From NCBI GenBank assembly GCA_012295275.1, contig CM022673.1, positions 29,955,136 to 30,019,135 on the forward strand: DNA of 64,000 bases, in the 5' to 3' direction. Of the stretch, positions 1-14,022 are shown in pieces. Below the pieces are notes generated by a model. The model was not told the origin of the DNA. It saw only the letters and a program-made list of their open reading frames with translations, and ran no database searches. This DNA comes from Chrysomallon squamiferum. Lineage: Eukaryota; Mollusca; Gastropoda; Neomphalida; Peltospiridae. The translations under genes and the position numbers were made by a program. How positions within the stretch are numbered: the stretch's first letter is position 1; every line of letters begins with the position of its first letter.

Positions 1-114
1 AAGAAAAGACTAAAAGTAAGAAAAAGCTATTTAAAAAACAAGGGATAATTTTAATTTTTTAACAAATTGACAAAACTTCTAAACTAATTATCATAATAAT
101 AGACTGATAATCAC

Positions 115-237
115 ATTAAAGCCATGAGGGACTGTTTTCTGTCTCTCTAACACAGGAGAGCTGTCTGCTGCTCTGGGTAGAGGATGCAAAGTTGTCAAGG
201 AATTCCTACGAATGACCTTGTCTCCTGCTCCTACTTT
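115..237 (-). CDS. Probable next exon (40) of the DNHD1-like gene
   Basis: On the minus strand an acceptor (TTTCTTATATTACAG) ends just above 237. It is followed by an open frame in the phase required by exon 39. The encoded segment is polar, with KVGAGDKVIRRN near its start and KTVPHGFNV near its end. The last residues could correspond to the NP-xC-xVFI strand of AAA1, but the match is loose. The left border is ambiguous: donor GTGATT gives an end at 115 (phase 0), donor GTCTAT an end at 105 (phase 1). A stop lies just beyond in the same frame. It could also be chance or an alternative terminal exon. Confidence 0.45.
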
Positions 238-288
238 CTGTAATATAAGAAACAAATAATTTTTTTTTGAGATTTCATAATGATGATG

Positions 289-371
<83 letters not shown>

Positions 372-3300
372 GAAAAAGTTAAAAAAAAAAGAAAGAAAAT
401 AACTAAAAGGAAAAGAAAAAGAAAGAGTTGTCTATTTTTCATTAATTAATTAATTGTGAATTTTTTTTTTAGATCCCAATTTACTTTTAACAAATAAATA
501 TGTAATTACAAAATATGATTCTTGTGTGTACTTTAATTTATTTCACAAATTATATTTAAATTTTAAACCTCAATGCAGATCACTTGCTAAGTAAAACAGA
601 AGTAATTTGTCAAACCCAATTTTTTTTAAAAAAAGAGTTAGGTTGTTTGCATACAGATAAAGGTTTGAATTGGTGCAGACTGAGTGAAAAGTGATAAGAT
701 CAGGCATGCAATGTGATTAACATAGAGAAATCAAAAGATTTTATATTTATATAAAGTTCAATAAATCTATTTAACATACTGTAGCATGTTTTTAGAAACA
801 TAAGAACTATGAAGATAAAATGTAAGTTTAACAACAAACATTATTTCAGAAAAAAGACATGAAGAACTTTTTGAAAGACAAAAGAAAAAGAAAAAGAAAC
901 ATTTTATATCACCAATTAAGAAAAATCACATTTTCATTTAACTGACATTACATTATTTGTATTATTATAAATAGTAACAAAATATAAATTTCTGTTCTAT
1001 AATTTAAATACAACACAGCTGAATTTAGGAATCAAAAAGAATGATATATACACATATCTATGTTTGCAAATACATATATGCAGACACACATGAACACATG
1101 CATATCAATACTTACATACATAAACATTTTGTTTATTGAACACTCACATTCACACACAAATAATGATACACTGTCTTACTGACTACTGAAAATTTCATGC
1201 ACTGACATGCAGATCAATTTATATAACAAAATAAGTAATATGGACAAATAATACATGCACATCTTGGCCATAAATGAATCTATGAAAGCTATTCAGTAGT
1301 GCTATTCTGTAGAGCTATTCAACAGAGCTGTACTAGCATTGATGAGAAATATTTTGAAAGCTGCATTTGTTTGGAAAGTGGTTCAGGTATCATCACACAT
1401 CCAAAGTTTAAAAATGTGAAAAATAATAAAAGACGCACTAAAATTTAGGTTGTAACATTAACAGCATTTGAAAAACACATTGATGTATGTAAAAAAAAAG
1501 TATTTATTTATTTCATTATTATTATTTCATAAATTTGCTTATGATTTAATTATAAATGTTTGTTTACCTTCATCACAGTGGAAAGGTAACAAATATGACT
1601 GTTATAGCATGATCAAAAGAATAATATTGAAAGAAGAAAGGGGGAAAAAAACAAACATCTCTGTATGAGTCTTAACATTATGTTAAGGAAGACACCTAAA
1701 CTTTGATCTTTTTCCACAAATAACATTACTGCCAGCTATGACTGGACTTTAGTAAAAAAACAGAAAAGAAAAAAGTGCCCCCCCTAAAAAAAAAGAAATC
1801 TCTTGGAAGTAAAACACAAAATATTGCATCACAAAAGGCTCAGTCTAATAAGGTATAAATAAAACTATGAAATGGAAGGCTATTTGTGTAACATACCAAA
1901 AGTTATTCCATAACTGTGGATTTCGAACTTTTAGATATCATAATAAACTATTGTTTATACTGATCTCTCTCAACATTTATCATTTTAAAATTTACAACTC
2001 ATTTATAAAAATATTTCTAATACAAATGATAATAATTTTACCTCTGTGAATACCTTAAAATGATACTGGAGATCTCTAGGATCCATGGACCACACATTGA
2101 GAACCACTGTTTTGGGATGTGAATTAAGGAATGAAGTGAGATACCTGAACCATTATACCTAAGACTAGAATCTAAAACTAACTGAACATACCCTGTTAAA
2201 TATCTGCAATCAAATCAGTCAGGTTAGAAATTATGATAATTATGATGAAATCACAAAATTAATTGGTAAACAAATAAATGAAAAATCATTTACATGTAAA
2301 TCATTTTAAAATTAATATATATTCTGTAAATAAAAATCCCAGAGAATTTTTTAAAAAAAAAAAAAAAAAAAAAGAAATGAAAAATTAAAAATTAAAAATT
2401 AAAAACAATAAAAATAAATAAAATTACATAATAATTGTAAAATAAAAATAACTGATTAATAATGATAAAGAAAGCTAATTTAATAATATTAAAAAAAAAA
2501 AAAGAAAAAAGAAGAAATAAATGAAAAATAAAATAAAATGGAAAACAAAATGAAAAGAAAATTCCTTTAATATTTACTAATGGTATATTCAAATCATACT
2601 GTGAAAAAACACATTTTAACTTTATCTTTTATTAAACATTAATTTGCTCTTTGAAACACTTTTATTTATTTAATTATCTTTTGGAGCTCAACTATAGAAA
2701 AAAAAGAAAAACAAAAGGATGAACTAAATAATGAAGCATACATTTTTTTAAATAAGATTAAACAATACAGTCTTAAACTGTTACCTGTCAACATAATACA
2801 ATTTTCTAAGAGGGCATGTTCACTCAAGATATTTTACTGTAATTAGTTATTAATTTTTAATTTTTGTTAAATTTTACTTCTGTTGAATCCTTTTGAAGAC
2901 AAGACAAACAATTAATCTGTATTACAATTAATAATAATAAAAAAAAATTAAAATTGTAAATAAAAATAAAAAAGGGATAATATTAATAAATAATAGATGA
3001 AAAATGCAGCAATGCACAGTATAAATCATTTTAAATGATCAATTTGTTAATAATAAGGAAATCTCCAAAACCCAGTTTTCAAAGATAGCTATTAAAAAGC
3101 CAAAAATTAACTGTCAAAAGACAAAATTAATGGTATAATGCATATTTAAAAAAATATATATTTTTTTTACCAATCATTTAATTTTAGAAAGAAATTTTCA
3201 TTTTATAACTTGTCCACTAATTTAATTATTATAACCAATTTTAAAAAGGAGTCACAAAATAGAAAAATACATTTCAAATGACAGAAAACAGTATGTCTAA

Positions 3301-6300
3301 AAATTCATTATCCAGATAGCATTTTTTGCAGAATGCCAGTTAAGTGAAGTTCAGCATTTTGCTATCCATTTTAGAGACAAAAAAAAACAACCAAAAAAAA
3401 AAAAAATAAATAAAAATAAAATGTTTAAAACTTTTAAAACATTTAAAAATAATAATTAAAAAAAATAATATTAATAAGAAAAGGGGCTGAAAGACCCAGC
3501 GAAAAGAACTAAGTCTTACAAAAATAAATAAATAAATAAATCAATCAAAAATACTTGAGAATGTTTTCAAATGTCATGTTTACCTTGTCAAACCTAGGCT
3601 GTCCTCTAATCTTGTACTGGTTCTCGCTGGACAGGTCAAGAGTTCTCATTGCTGTCTGCAGGTAATCCAGCTGTTGTGCTGTTACTGACATCAGACCTGC
3701 AGAATATCAGAATATTGCAATTACAGATTTGGAGATAACAAACAGTAGTAGTAGCAGAAGTAGCAGTAGTGTTGTAGTATTAGTAGACAGTGACAGAAGT
3801 AGCAGTAGTGTTGTAGTATTAGTAGACAGTGACAGAAGTAGCAGTAGTATTAGTAGACAGTGACAGAAGTAGCAGTAGTGTTGTAGTATTAGTAGACAGT
3901 GACAGAAGTAGCAGTAGTGTTGTAGTATTAGTAGACAGTGACAGAAGTAGCAGTAGTGTTGTAGTATTAGTAGAAGCAGTGACAGAAGTAGCAGTAGTGT
4001 TGTAGTATTAGTAGACAGTGACAGAAGTAGCAGTAGTGTTGTAGTATTAGTAGACAGTGACAGAAGTAGCAGTAGTGTTGTAGTATTAGTAGACAGTGAC
4101 AGAAGTAGCAGTAGTGTTGTAGTATTAGTAGACAGTGACAGAAGTAGCAGTAGTGTTGTAGTGTTAGTAGACAGTGACAGAAGTAGCAGTAGTGTTGTAG
4201 TATTAGTAGTCAGTGACAGAAGTAGCAGTAGAGTTGTAGTATTAGTAGTCAGTGACAGAAGTAGCAGTAGAGTTGTAGTATTAGTAGACAGTGACAGAAG
4301 TAGCAGTAGTATTAGTAGACAGTGACAGAAGTAGCAGTAGTATTAGTAGACAGTGACAGAAGTAGCAGTAGTATTATTAGACAGTGACAGAAGTAGCAGT
4401 AGTATTAGTAGACAGTGACAGAAGTAGCAGTAGTGTTGTAGTATTAGTAGACAGTGACAAGTAGCAGTAGTGTTGTAGTATTAGTAGACAGTGACAGAAG
4501 TAGCAGTAGTGTTCTAGTATTAATAGACAGTGACAGAAGTAGCAGTAGTATTAGTAGACAGTGACAGAAGTAGCAGTAGTGTTCTAGTATTAGTAGACAG
4601 TGACAGAAGTAGCAGTAGCGTTCTAGTATTAGTAGACTGACAGAAGTAGCAGTAGTGTTCTAGTATTAGTAGACAGTGACAGAAGTAGCAGTAGTGTTGT
4701 AGTATTAGTAGACAGTGACAGAAGTAGCAGTAGTATTAGTAGAAAGTGACAGAAGTAGCAGTAGTATTAGTAGACAGTGACAGAAGTAGCAGTAGTGTTC
4801 TAGTATTAGTAGACAGTGACAGAAGTAGCAGTAGTATTAGTAGACAGTGACAGAAGTAGCAGTAGTGTTGTAGTATTAGTAGACAGTGACAGAAGTAGCA
4901 GTAGTGTTGTAGAAGACAGAAGAATAATACCTGCAGTAAGTCTGTCAGTGCTGTCAAACAGCGCCCAGCACCCACACTGCACCATTCCTGTTATGTACTG
5001 AAGCATCATGGGAAGCGTGACCGAGTTGTTACATGTTATGGTGAAAACAGCACGACCAAGCAGCTGTAGAAGATTCAATAAAACTTTAATAATATTTAAT
5101 ACATTTTGTTGTCATAAACTAAATATTTTGAAGATCTTTTCAACTTAACTTGTTATGATAAGACAGCAGTTTCATGTTAAATAGATTGCGATGATCCAAA
5201 AAAATAGAATCTATACAGCATGTGAAACAACACTTTCTACTGTCTAACTTCTTTAACATTGTTGATTTTAATAGGGTTTATCTATTTCTTATTACAAAAT
5301 AATATTCTAAAATTTTAAACTTATTAATTAATTAATTTATTAAGTACACTAAATAAAAAGCATCATACACAATTTATAAAAGAGTCTTAAGAAACAGAAT
5401 CAACTAACTTACCTTAGCCAGCTCTCGGACTGTTTCTGATTTTCCTGTTCCAGCTGGTCCTATCAGTGTTCCACACTGAAAGTTTTTGGCTGCCTGGGTG
5501 AGGGACAGAAACACCCTGTCTGTGAGTGGGGTGATGACAAGGCAGGTCTGAGGCCCCAGGTACTCGTAGTCGTAGTAGAAAGAGTTTCCAAGCTGCTGGA
5601 CGTAGCATGGACTGAACTGGTAGTCACTGGAAACTGTTGTCCTTGTTCGTGTCACCTTTGGTGGATCCTCAACAGTACTTTCTGGAAAGAGAAAACTATC
5701 AAATAATTGTTCTGAATTTATTTTAGTAAATAAATATAATAAAAGTAAATTCCTTCTTTTATGCAGGGTTTAATATTATTATATGAATACATAAAATTAA
5801 AATTTAGTATCTGCAAAACAAATGACAGCAGATTTTCTAAATTAAGTTTAAACAGGCCACTGGGTGTTGAAGGATTATTTCTTTATATTAACTTTACATA
5901 TGATGAAGTGTAACCAAAGATTAGATGCGTAACTAACATTTCTTTCCTTTTGGGTTCATGAATTTAAACTGCTTTAGACTATCTACTTAACTAACAGTAT
6001 ACATGGATACCTAATGAATGTAATTCAGTTTGAAAATCTGCAATAATTGTAAACTAATTGAAAATAATTTATAGTGATGAAAAATAAGAAGAAAAGAAAT
6101 AAAAATAAATAAATAAAAATACAAACCAATGGAATCAACTTTAGGTTTTGACTTCTGAGATGGCCGCAAACTTGGACGCCCAGACATACTGCCCTGCATC
6201 ATCTCAGTGACTGTCTTAGCTCTTAGCACGTTCAAAATGTCCATTCGATGTCGCAGAGCTTTCAACCAATCAAAACTTGTTTCTGATGGAATATCGTTCT

Positions 6301-9300
6301 GCAGCAAACCTACAAATTGTAGTTTTCAAAATGTTAAACATTGAATATTAATTGTCTGAAGAAGGAAACAAAACAAAACAAAAAAATTAAAAATTAAAAA
6401 TTAACAGAGATCATCTAATGCTTAATCACCATTCTCTTCTCTGTATGTTACTAACAAAAGAGTGACTATAATACCATTATTGCTACTTCTTTACTGCTAT
6501 CAGTATTATCACTGTTTTTATATCATAACCATAACTTTAATGCATGTTACTAGAGATATAGATGTAAAGACACGAAGACTGAGAGAAATACTACTGCATA
6601 ATTAAAAGTAAATACTGATAATATCTTTACTGCTTTTATAGCAATATAGTCATAATTCATCATCATCATTGTCATAATAAAAAACATCATTATCATCACC
6701 TCATAACCACAGTCATTTTCCTCCTCATCATTATCACCATTTTAATTACTGAATAGTGTCAAAACCATCACCATCACCCAATAATCATCAACATAACAAC
6801 TACCACTGATAAATCTTAATATAGTTGATACATCTTCTATTCTAATCCCTCTATTCCTAACATTTTATTAATCTCAAGAAATGATATTCACCATCCAGTA
6901 TGTCTCTTTGATGGACACTCTGAATGACGAGACAAGTCAGTAGACAGTCCAGTCTGTCCTTCAAACTCCCGTCAATAGACTGGCTGTTCATTGATTCCTT
7001 CAGAACTTTCACATACTCATCCAGCTTCACTCCAATGTTAAGTCTAAGCACAAAGGCAAGATGGTAAATAAATAAATAAAAAAACACACAATTTAGAAAA
7101 AGAAGGAAAAGAGAGATAGGCCAGCTGGTGTAAATAATTTTATACACATGAACTAAAAGTAGAGTTAAAATAATAATGTTCTAATCAATATGAAGTCTCA
7201 GTATGAAATATTATCAGAGCTTTTCTATAAAAGTTATTACATACTTGAAATGTATCAGCAAAGGAATCAATTAAAATTTGTCACCTGTAAATTTTGTTAC
7301 TAAAAAAAGAAATAAATCAACAATTTTCAATGTTTTCTTAAAGTTCTAAAACTTCACAAAATTATCTTCTCTCATTTCTGCTGTGTACTTTACAGTATTA
7401 TTAAGAGAAAAGAAAGTTTATTCTCACCTCATCATTTTGAATTCGTCAGGATCATGTTTCTCAAAGAGGCGGCTAATCTGTCTCTCCCACATGATGGCTT
7501 CTGCTATGAGAACACACTGAACTGGAAAACGCAGCAGCCAATGTCGATAGACAACTCTGATCTGACTCTCTATCTCTTTCACTTTACTCTCTTTTTTCTT
7601 CATCTTACTGTCTTTACCCTTCATCTTACTGTCATGTTTTTTTATTTGAGTTTCTTGTTTTTTCAACTCTGCCAGCTCCTCCAGAATTTGAAATGGCTTC
7701 TGGGTTCCTGAAAGACAGATTTACTCATCATATTAATATAAAACTTTAAGAGGCCAGACATCAGCAGGGACCATTGTTTATTGTTGGTGTGTTATGTAAT
7801 TTTCTGATTATTAATTCCACAATAATCATCATCATCATAATCATTACTGTCATCAATATCATTATTATCATGAACATCATTATTGTGTTCATCATGACAT
7901 AAATTATATATATTATCAATATCAACATTTAACATCTTTTATGCACCTTCTTCCATCCTGGCTTGCACACAGGCTTGCAGTATTCCTGTCATGGTGTTCT
8001 TCATGATGGAGTCAAGGCTCTTCAGCCAGGTTGTTGCTAGGGGATAAGCTTCAAGTTTGGCAAACATTGGAACCTCTTCTCCCAGTGCACCAACCATTGA
8101 AACAGCATGAAGTTTGTCAGCTACAAAACATACATTTTAATATGATGTATTCAAAATAGAAAGAATAAATAAAAGAGTATTTTTCAGAAACTGCTCATAC
8201 TCAGGATTTATCTTTAACATAACGTTACGTAACATCAAGAAATAGTAATAATAATAATAGTAATAATAATAATAATAATTATAATAATATTAATATTATT
8301 TCTGCCAGAACTACAACACTACCATTACAACTATTATTATTACTATTACTACTACCACTACAACTAGTATATACTACTACTACTAGTATTACTACTACTA
8401 CATGTCCTATTATTATTACTGCTACTACTACTACTAATAAATTACCATTTAGAGCAAAGTCCAGTACACTGTTTATCCCCATTATTTCTGGGGGTAGAGA
8501 GAAGGTGAGGTTTTGGATTCCTGGAAAACATTTCCTGGCATAGGGGACCAGGGCCTGTGGGTTTCGTGACACGCCCAGCATATCAACAATCTCCGGACTG
8601 CTAATAAAATAGAGTCGAGGAAACTGAGCTCTTGTCTTTTCAATGGTTGACTCCAAATCTTTCAGAATCACTTCCTAAAAAAAAAATAAAGAGATAAAAA
8701 AAGAGGAAAAAGAAAAGAAAGATTATTATCTAAATTAACTTTTTATATGATGTCTCCAGTAAATAAATAAAATAAAATAAAAATAAAATAAAATAAAAAT
8801 AAAATACTTTGAATGAAACCTGAAAATATCTATATATATCCAAAAGACACAAAACAGTGTAGAAATACATTTAAAAATTTGTTTATTTATTAAACAGTAT
8901 GTAAATGAATAGAGGAGATTACACACAGCAATCCACAGTCTTTTAATTTATATTAATAATTTTTCCAATCTGACAAACTATCTTGGGATTAATTTTGTTT
9001 TGCAGTTATAATCTAAAAACTTTAATATCTTGGATGAACAACTTGTGATTATTTTTAATCTTGTCTACCATTCATGAAGTAAAATCTTTACTAAACATCT
9101 GCCTCTGTTGATTGTATTAATAGATTTACTTGTTCCTGAATGAGTGAGATGAACAGTGATCTCAGGTTGTCTCCCTGTAACAGCTTGTAGCCTTTTTCTC
9201 CTCTTCTCCGATTTACAATTGACATCACAAGAGAATCATTTGAAACACATCGCATCCAGTCCTGAAAAAAAAGACTTTATACATAATGTCATGACTGTAA

Positions 9301-12300
9301 TGTAAGCAGTTTGGATAATATGTTTAATACTGTCTTTTTGCATGATGCTTACATACGAATACACTCAGGTAATTTGTTTCCCTAAAATCCACCAAATCAG
9401 TTACTTCATGGAAAAAGAACTTTAATATATTTTCTCTGTGATAAGCAGACAGAGTATTTTTTTTTACTTAATACCAAATCAGTTATCTCCATTCAGCAAT
9501 GAATATGTGTACTTAATGCAGCTTAGTCACACCTATTTAGTACAGGAAAACTTAACTGTTCCTTACTTCCCTAATTAGTAGAAATAGAAAATAACTGAGT
9601 TCTTGGTTTTTTCTATAACAATATCATTTGCTGACATCCTCAAAGAAAATGAATCTTTTACTGTGATTTGTAATTCTTGCTGTACTTGATCAAGTTGACT
9701 TTATACAAATAAGAAGACAAAACATTGAGCAATTTGGTAATATTGTTTTATATGTTACAACTGTACTAAATTTGATGAGTTTTCACATATTTCTTATTTG
9801 TTTTTTATATTAAGTATCTATTTATTATTAAAAATTTGTATAAATTAAATACAGTGTCTTTTTCTGCTTGATAGAATTTTTTATTTTTTCATTCTTTTTT
9901 TGCATTTTGTTATTTAAAAATGTTTTAAAAAAAACTTGATAAACCTTTAGTGTTATTATGCATTTAAGTTTATTACTGTGTAGTAAATATTAAAAATATC
10001 AAACCTTGAATTTAGTGTGAATATTTTCAAATTTGTAGGCTTGTTCATGCAGCTTGTGATACATTTCTGGCCTCTCAAATACTTTCAGCAAATAGAGCCA
10101 CTGTAATATCAAATATATTTTACTATAGATATAAAAAAATAATAAACATTTGCAACATTAACAGACAAAACCTGGACACTTCTTCTGGCAAGCAAAATCA
10201 AAACAAATTAAAATAACAACAGTATGTAGTTATACATACAAATATAAAAATCACAAAACACACACACGCACACGCACGCACAATCACACACACACACACA
10301 CACAGATGATAATGATGGTAAACATTTTCACCTTTTTCTGACAGACACACCAGAGATCAACTATTTCCTCCACTTGCTCAAGAACACTGCTCATTGCGTC
10401 CACCTGCTCTCCAATCTCTCCTAGGTAGGGGGACTGTTTTATGTATTTTACAGAAATGTAGCTGTCCTGTTTCAAAATATAATAAATCCATGTTAGTGAA
10501 GCTCAACAAAATAATTTGAAAAAAAAAAAATAAAAAAAAAAATAAAAATATGCAACAAAATAATATTGAAATAGAACAACAAAACAAAAAGAAAGAAAAT
10601 CAATGTTGTTACAGGAAATATAAAAAAAATCAGTAGCAAACAATAAAATGGTGCTTTCATGTCTGTCTGTCTGACACAAAAAAAAGGACTATGTAACAAG
10701 ATGACAGACAAACTGATAAGCAAAAGTAGTCAGAATTACATGTAAAATGGACAAAGTAACAAACCACAGTGTTTACCTCAAGCTGGTATTTAAGGTCCTC
10801 CACCTCAATGAGGATGTAGAAGTCATCACTGGTCACATCCAGTCCAGTTGTTGCCCCTGTAACTACAGAAGCTCTTTCTTGACGAAATCGCTCCAGTTTT
10901 GAGGTTCTTTTGGAAGTCGGCCTTGTTGTCTTCTTGGCTGGCTCTGTGATAGCAAGAATAAAAATTAAAAAAAAAAAAAAAGTGACTTCAGAGTTGTCTA
11001 AAGAAAAAATTAAAATCTTTAAAATTTATTAAATCAATTTGTTCATTAATAATTCGTTTCTTCATTGATTTGTTCATTCTATTATTTGCCATCCAGTCAA
11101 ACCATTCATTAAGTTGATCACCCAACCATTCATTCATTCATTCATCTGTCCATTTATTCTGCTTCTGTTCATTCGTTTGTTCACTCAGTTACTCATCCAT
11201 TCCTTTACCTTTAATGTACATGCTGTCAGGAATGTGTTTGGCCAGTTTAAACTGTCTCTCTTCCCACATTTTTCTAATCTTGTGAAACTTCATCTCAAGG
11301 TCGTACTCATTGACAGCTTGCAGGTACACTGACTCAATGAGGTCAGCATGGTCAGTGAGGCGGTACGCCAACATGTCAGCTACGGTGGCATCCATGGACT
11401 GGTTGTAAGGTTCATTCATACCCAGGAAGATGGCCTTCCAGTGTCTTTCCTGTATTATTTAGAAAAATATGCAAAATGAATATATCTATGTAACAATGTT
11501 ATTAAAAAAAAATTAAATAGTTTATTATTAAATATTGAAAAATATATTTTTCTAGTTTTAATATAGAAAGGGGTTAAATAAAGATGAGTGCTAAAAGTGA
11601 ACAAACCAATAAAGAATTTTTTTTTGTTGTTTAAATGTTTTTTTTTCTTCTGTTAATGCATTTATTTATGTACATGTATATTAATGTGCATATATGATTA
11701 TGTATATTGATATACTTATGTAAGTTTGGAAGATTGTATTCAAGTATAAAATGTGTCTGTGTAGGTGTGTGTTTCATGCATGCCTGGACATTCAAGCTGT
11801 GTATATATGCAAGTATTCTGACACTGAACCTTAATAGCCTCATGAGTGAGCTTATGTAGAACAGGCAGCTCATTTTTGAATTCCTGCATGGAAATCACCC
11901 AGGTTGTGAGGACTGGGTCAGCGTGTGGCAGATGTGGTTTCAACTGTGCTGCTGCTGCCTGCCACTCCAGAATCTTCTCTAGAGCTTTGCGGGTGTTCAT
12001 CTATAAAATATTCCAACATTACGTGCCTGAAATCATCTTAGTTAAGAATACATAGTATTTCTTTATTATATATATATATATTTTAAATTAGTAATTTACA
12101 TTTTCTCTTGAGTTATGTGCTTAAAAAGTTCAGAGCTTGCAATGTTTCATTGGAACTTTGCCACTTCTGATGTTCCAATACAGTTATGGTTAGAACTGAT
12201 GATGCAATTAAATTATTTAATACTAATCCAAATTGTCATGCAGAAATTTTTAGCTTAAACTATTTATTTACTATAAACCATATGAACCCCCAAAAATACT

Positions 12301-13960
12301 TTTTTTTTGTACAAAGTCAATTTTTTTTAACAAATTCTGTTGTTTTGTTCATTTCAAACTGAAAATAAAGATGAACCTTTCTGAAGAGCATTTGTTTCCA
12401 GTCCTTGATGGCATGAGTGGTGACGTCAACATATTTCCACAGTTCCTGCCTGACGTCCATGCGTACAGTCATATCAGTAAGAAATGAGAGGTTGTATGGC
12501 TCCCCACAGATAGCCAGTCTCCAGTTACTGCACTCCTGTAGCTGCAGCTGTACCGAGAAAAACTTCTCTCTGATCTGTAACAGAAATTAATTCCAAAAAT
12601 ATTATTCATTATTATTTCATTATTAGAAAAGACAAAGAATTTTATTTAATGCACTTTTCACTTTGTTTTAACTAACTCTTAACTTAGTGTGTGGACTAAT
12701 AACAGACAACATTAGCAATCTTAAACTTTATTCTGAAACTCTAGCACATAATTTTTTTTTTTTTAAAAGCATGGAAAAAGAAAGCACCTTAGAAATAGTT
12801 AACTTTTGGATGAATGTTTAATGAAACATCTCTTTATATTTTAAATTAACTCTAGAATATCTTCAGTGAAGGACAAAGCAGTTATATTTTTTAATTAAAT
12901 GCACCTATAGTGTATAACATAGAGTGTTATATCATATTTCATCAATCCAATATGAAACTTTGATATCATCAACTTCTAACACAGCTAAACATTTTGCCAT
13001 TAGATGGAAATATCCTTGTAAGGAATGTTCCACTGTTTAATTCCAGTGCTTCTGAACAATAAACCAGTCATGGATACAATGGGATACAGATCAATGGGGC
13101 AGTCTATGAGTAATCATTCACTAACATCTCCTGCCTCAGACCTAACCACGTTGAGGTAGCACACTTCAGGTATGTTATACTCACAGTTTTCATTTCTTTG
13201 AGGACTATCAATGGATTCTGAGTTGGATCAAGAAATATTCCACTTGTTGCCATTTCAGAAAGACGGTGTGCTTCTTTTTCTAATTTCTGAAATGAACAAC
13301 AAAGTATTATAGTAAAAAAATAAAAAATAAAATTACTATTGTTGACAATTCAAAAATTTATTTATAATTTGGAATTGTGAACTATTTTTTAAATATATTT
13401 ATTTAAGTTAAAAAATGTGATTTGATAAAAATATTTGGGTAATTATTTGTTTTAACTTTACTTTGTATGGTTTCAGGTAAAACATTTTAATAGTTACGTA
13501 AATATTATGAGTACAAAATAAACTTAGGTAATTGAAAAATGGGAAAAGGTAACTAGAAAGATGAATTAAACCATTGATTTAATTATATTTTGCTTTTATT
13601 TTAATTAAATATAAAAAGAGTTTACTGAAAAATAAATAAAAATTAAAATAATATCACAACAGTTTTATACCCAGAAATATTAAATTCAGTATTTTATACT
13701 AATAATTATAACATTTGGTTAGAAACAACAAAAACACTGCACTCAGTGAGTCATTTCCTCAAAAAAATAAATAAAAAAATAAATAAATAAACAAACATAT
13801 TTATTTAAATAAATAAATATTAAGAAACTCAGAAAAATTAAAATAAGTAAAGTATGTTCTGTACAGACATATTTGCTTAACATGAAATTAACTAATATAA
13901 TATTAAAATTAATTAAAAAACATAACAAATAACTAAATAATAATAATAATAATGATAACA

Positions 13961-14022
<62 letters not shown>

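Larger units (their letters stand above)
238..3583 (-). other. Intron of the DNHD1-like gene, no gene seen
   Basis: This is very AT-rich sequence with poly-A/T runs and short low-complexity frames on both strands. None of these has flanking splice sites plus family motifs. It contains a long AAT microsatellite at its right-to-left start (278-370) and one end of a hAT-type transposon (2079-2109). Confidence 0.6.

Noticed and set aside
3747-4915. A CRISPR-like look: regular repeated units with alternating lengths
   Set aside because: There are no unique spacers, since the whole unit repeats. The array lies between two phase-matched exons of a eukaryotic gene.
4736-5001. Ser/Asp/Val- or Leu/Cys-rich frames across the minisatellite on both strands
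   Set aside because: They are translations of the 39/31-bp units with no splice sites. The real coding sequence here is exon 38 on the minus strand.
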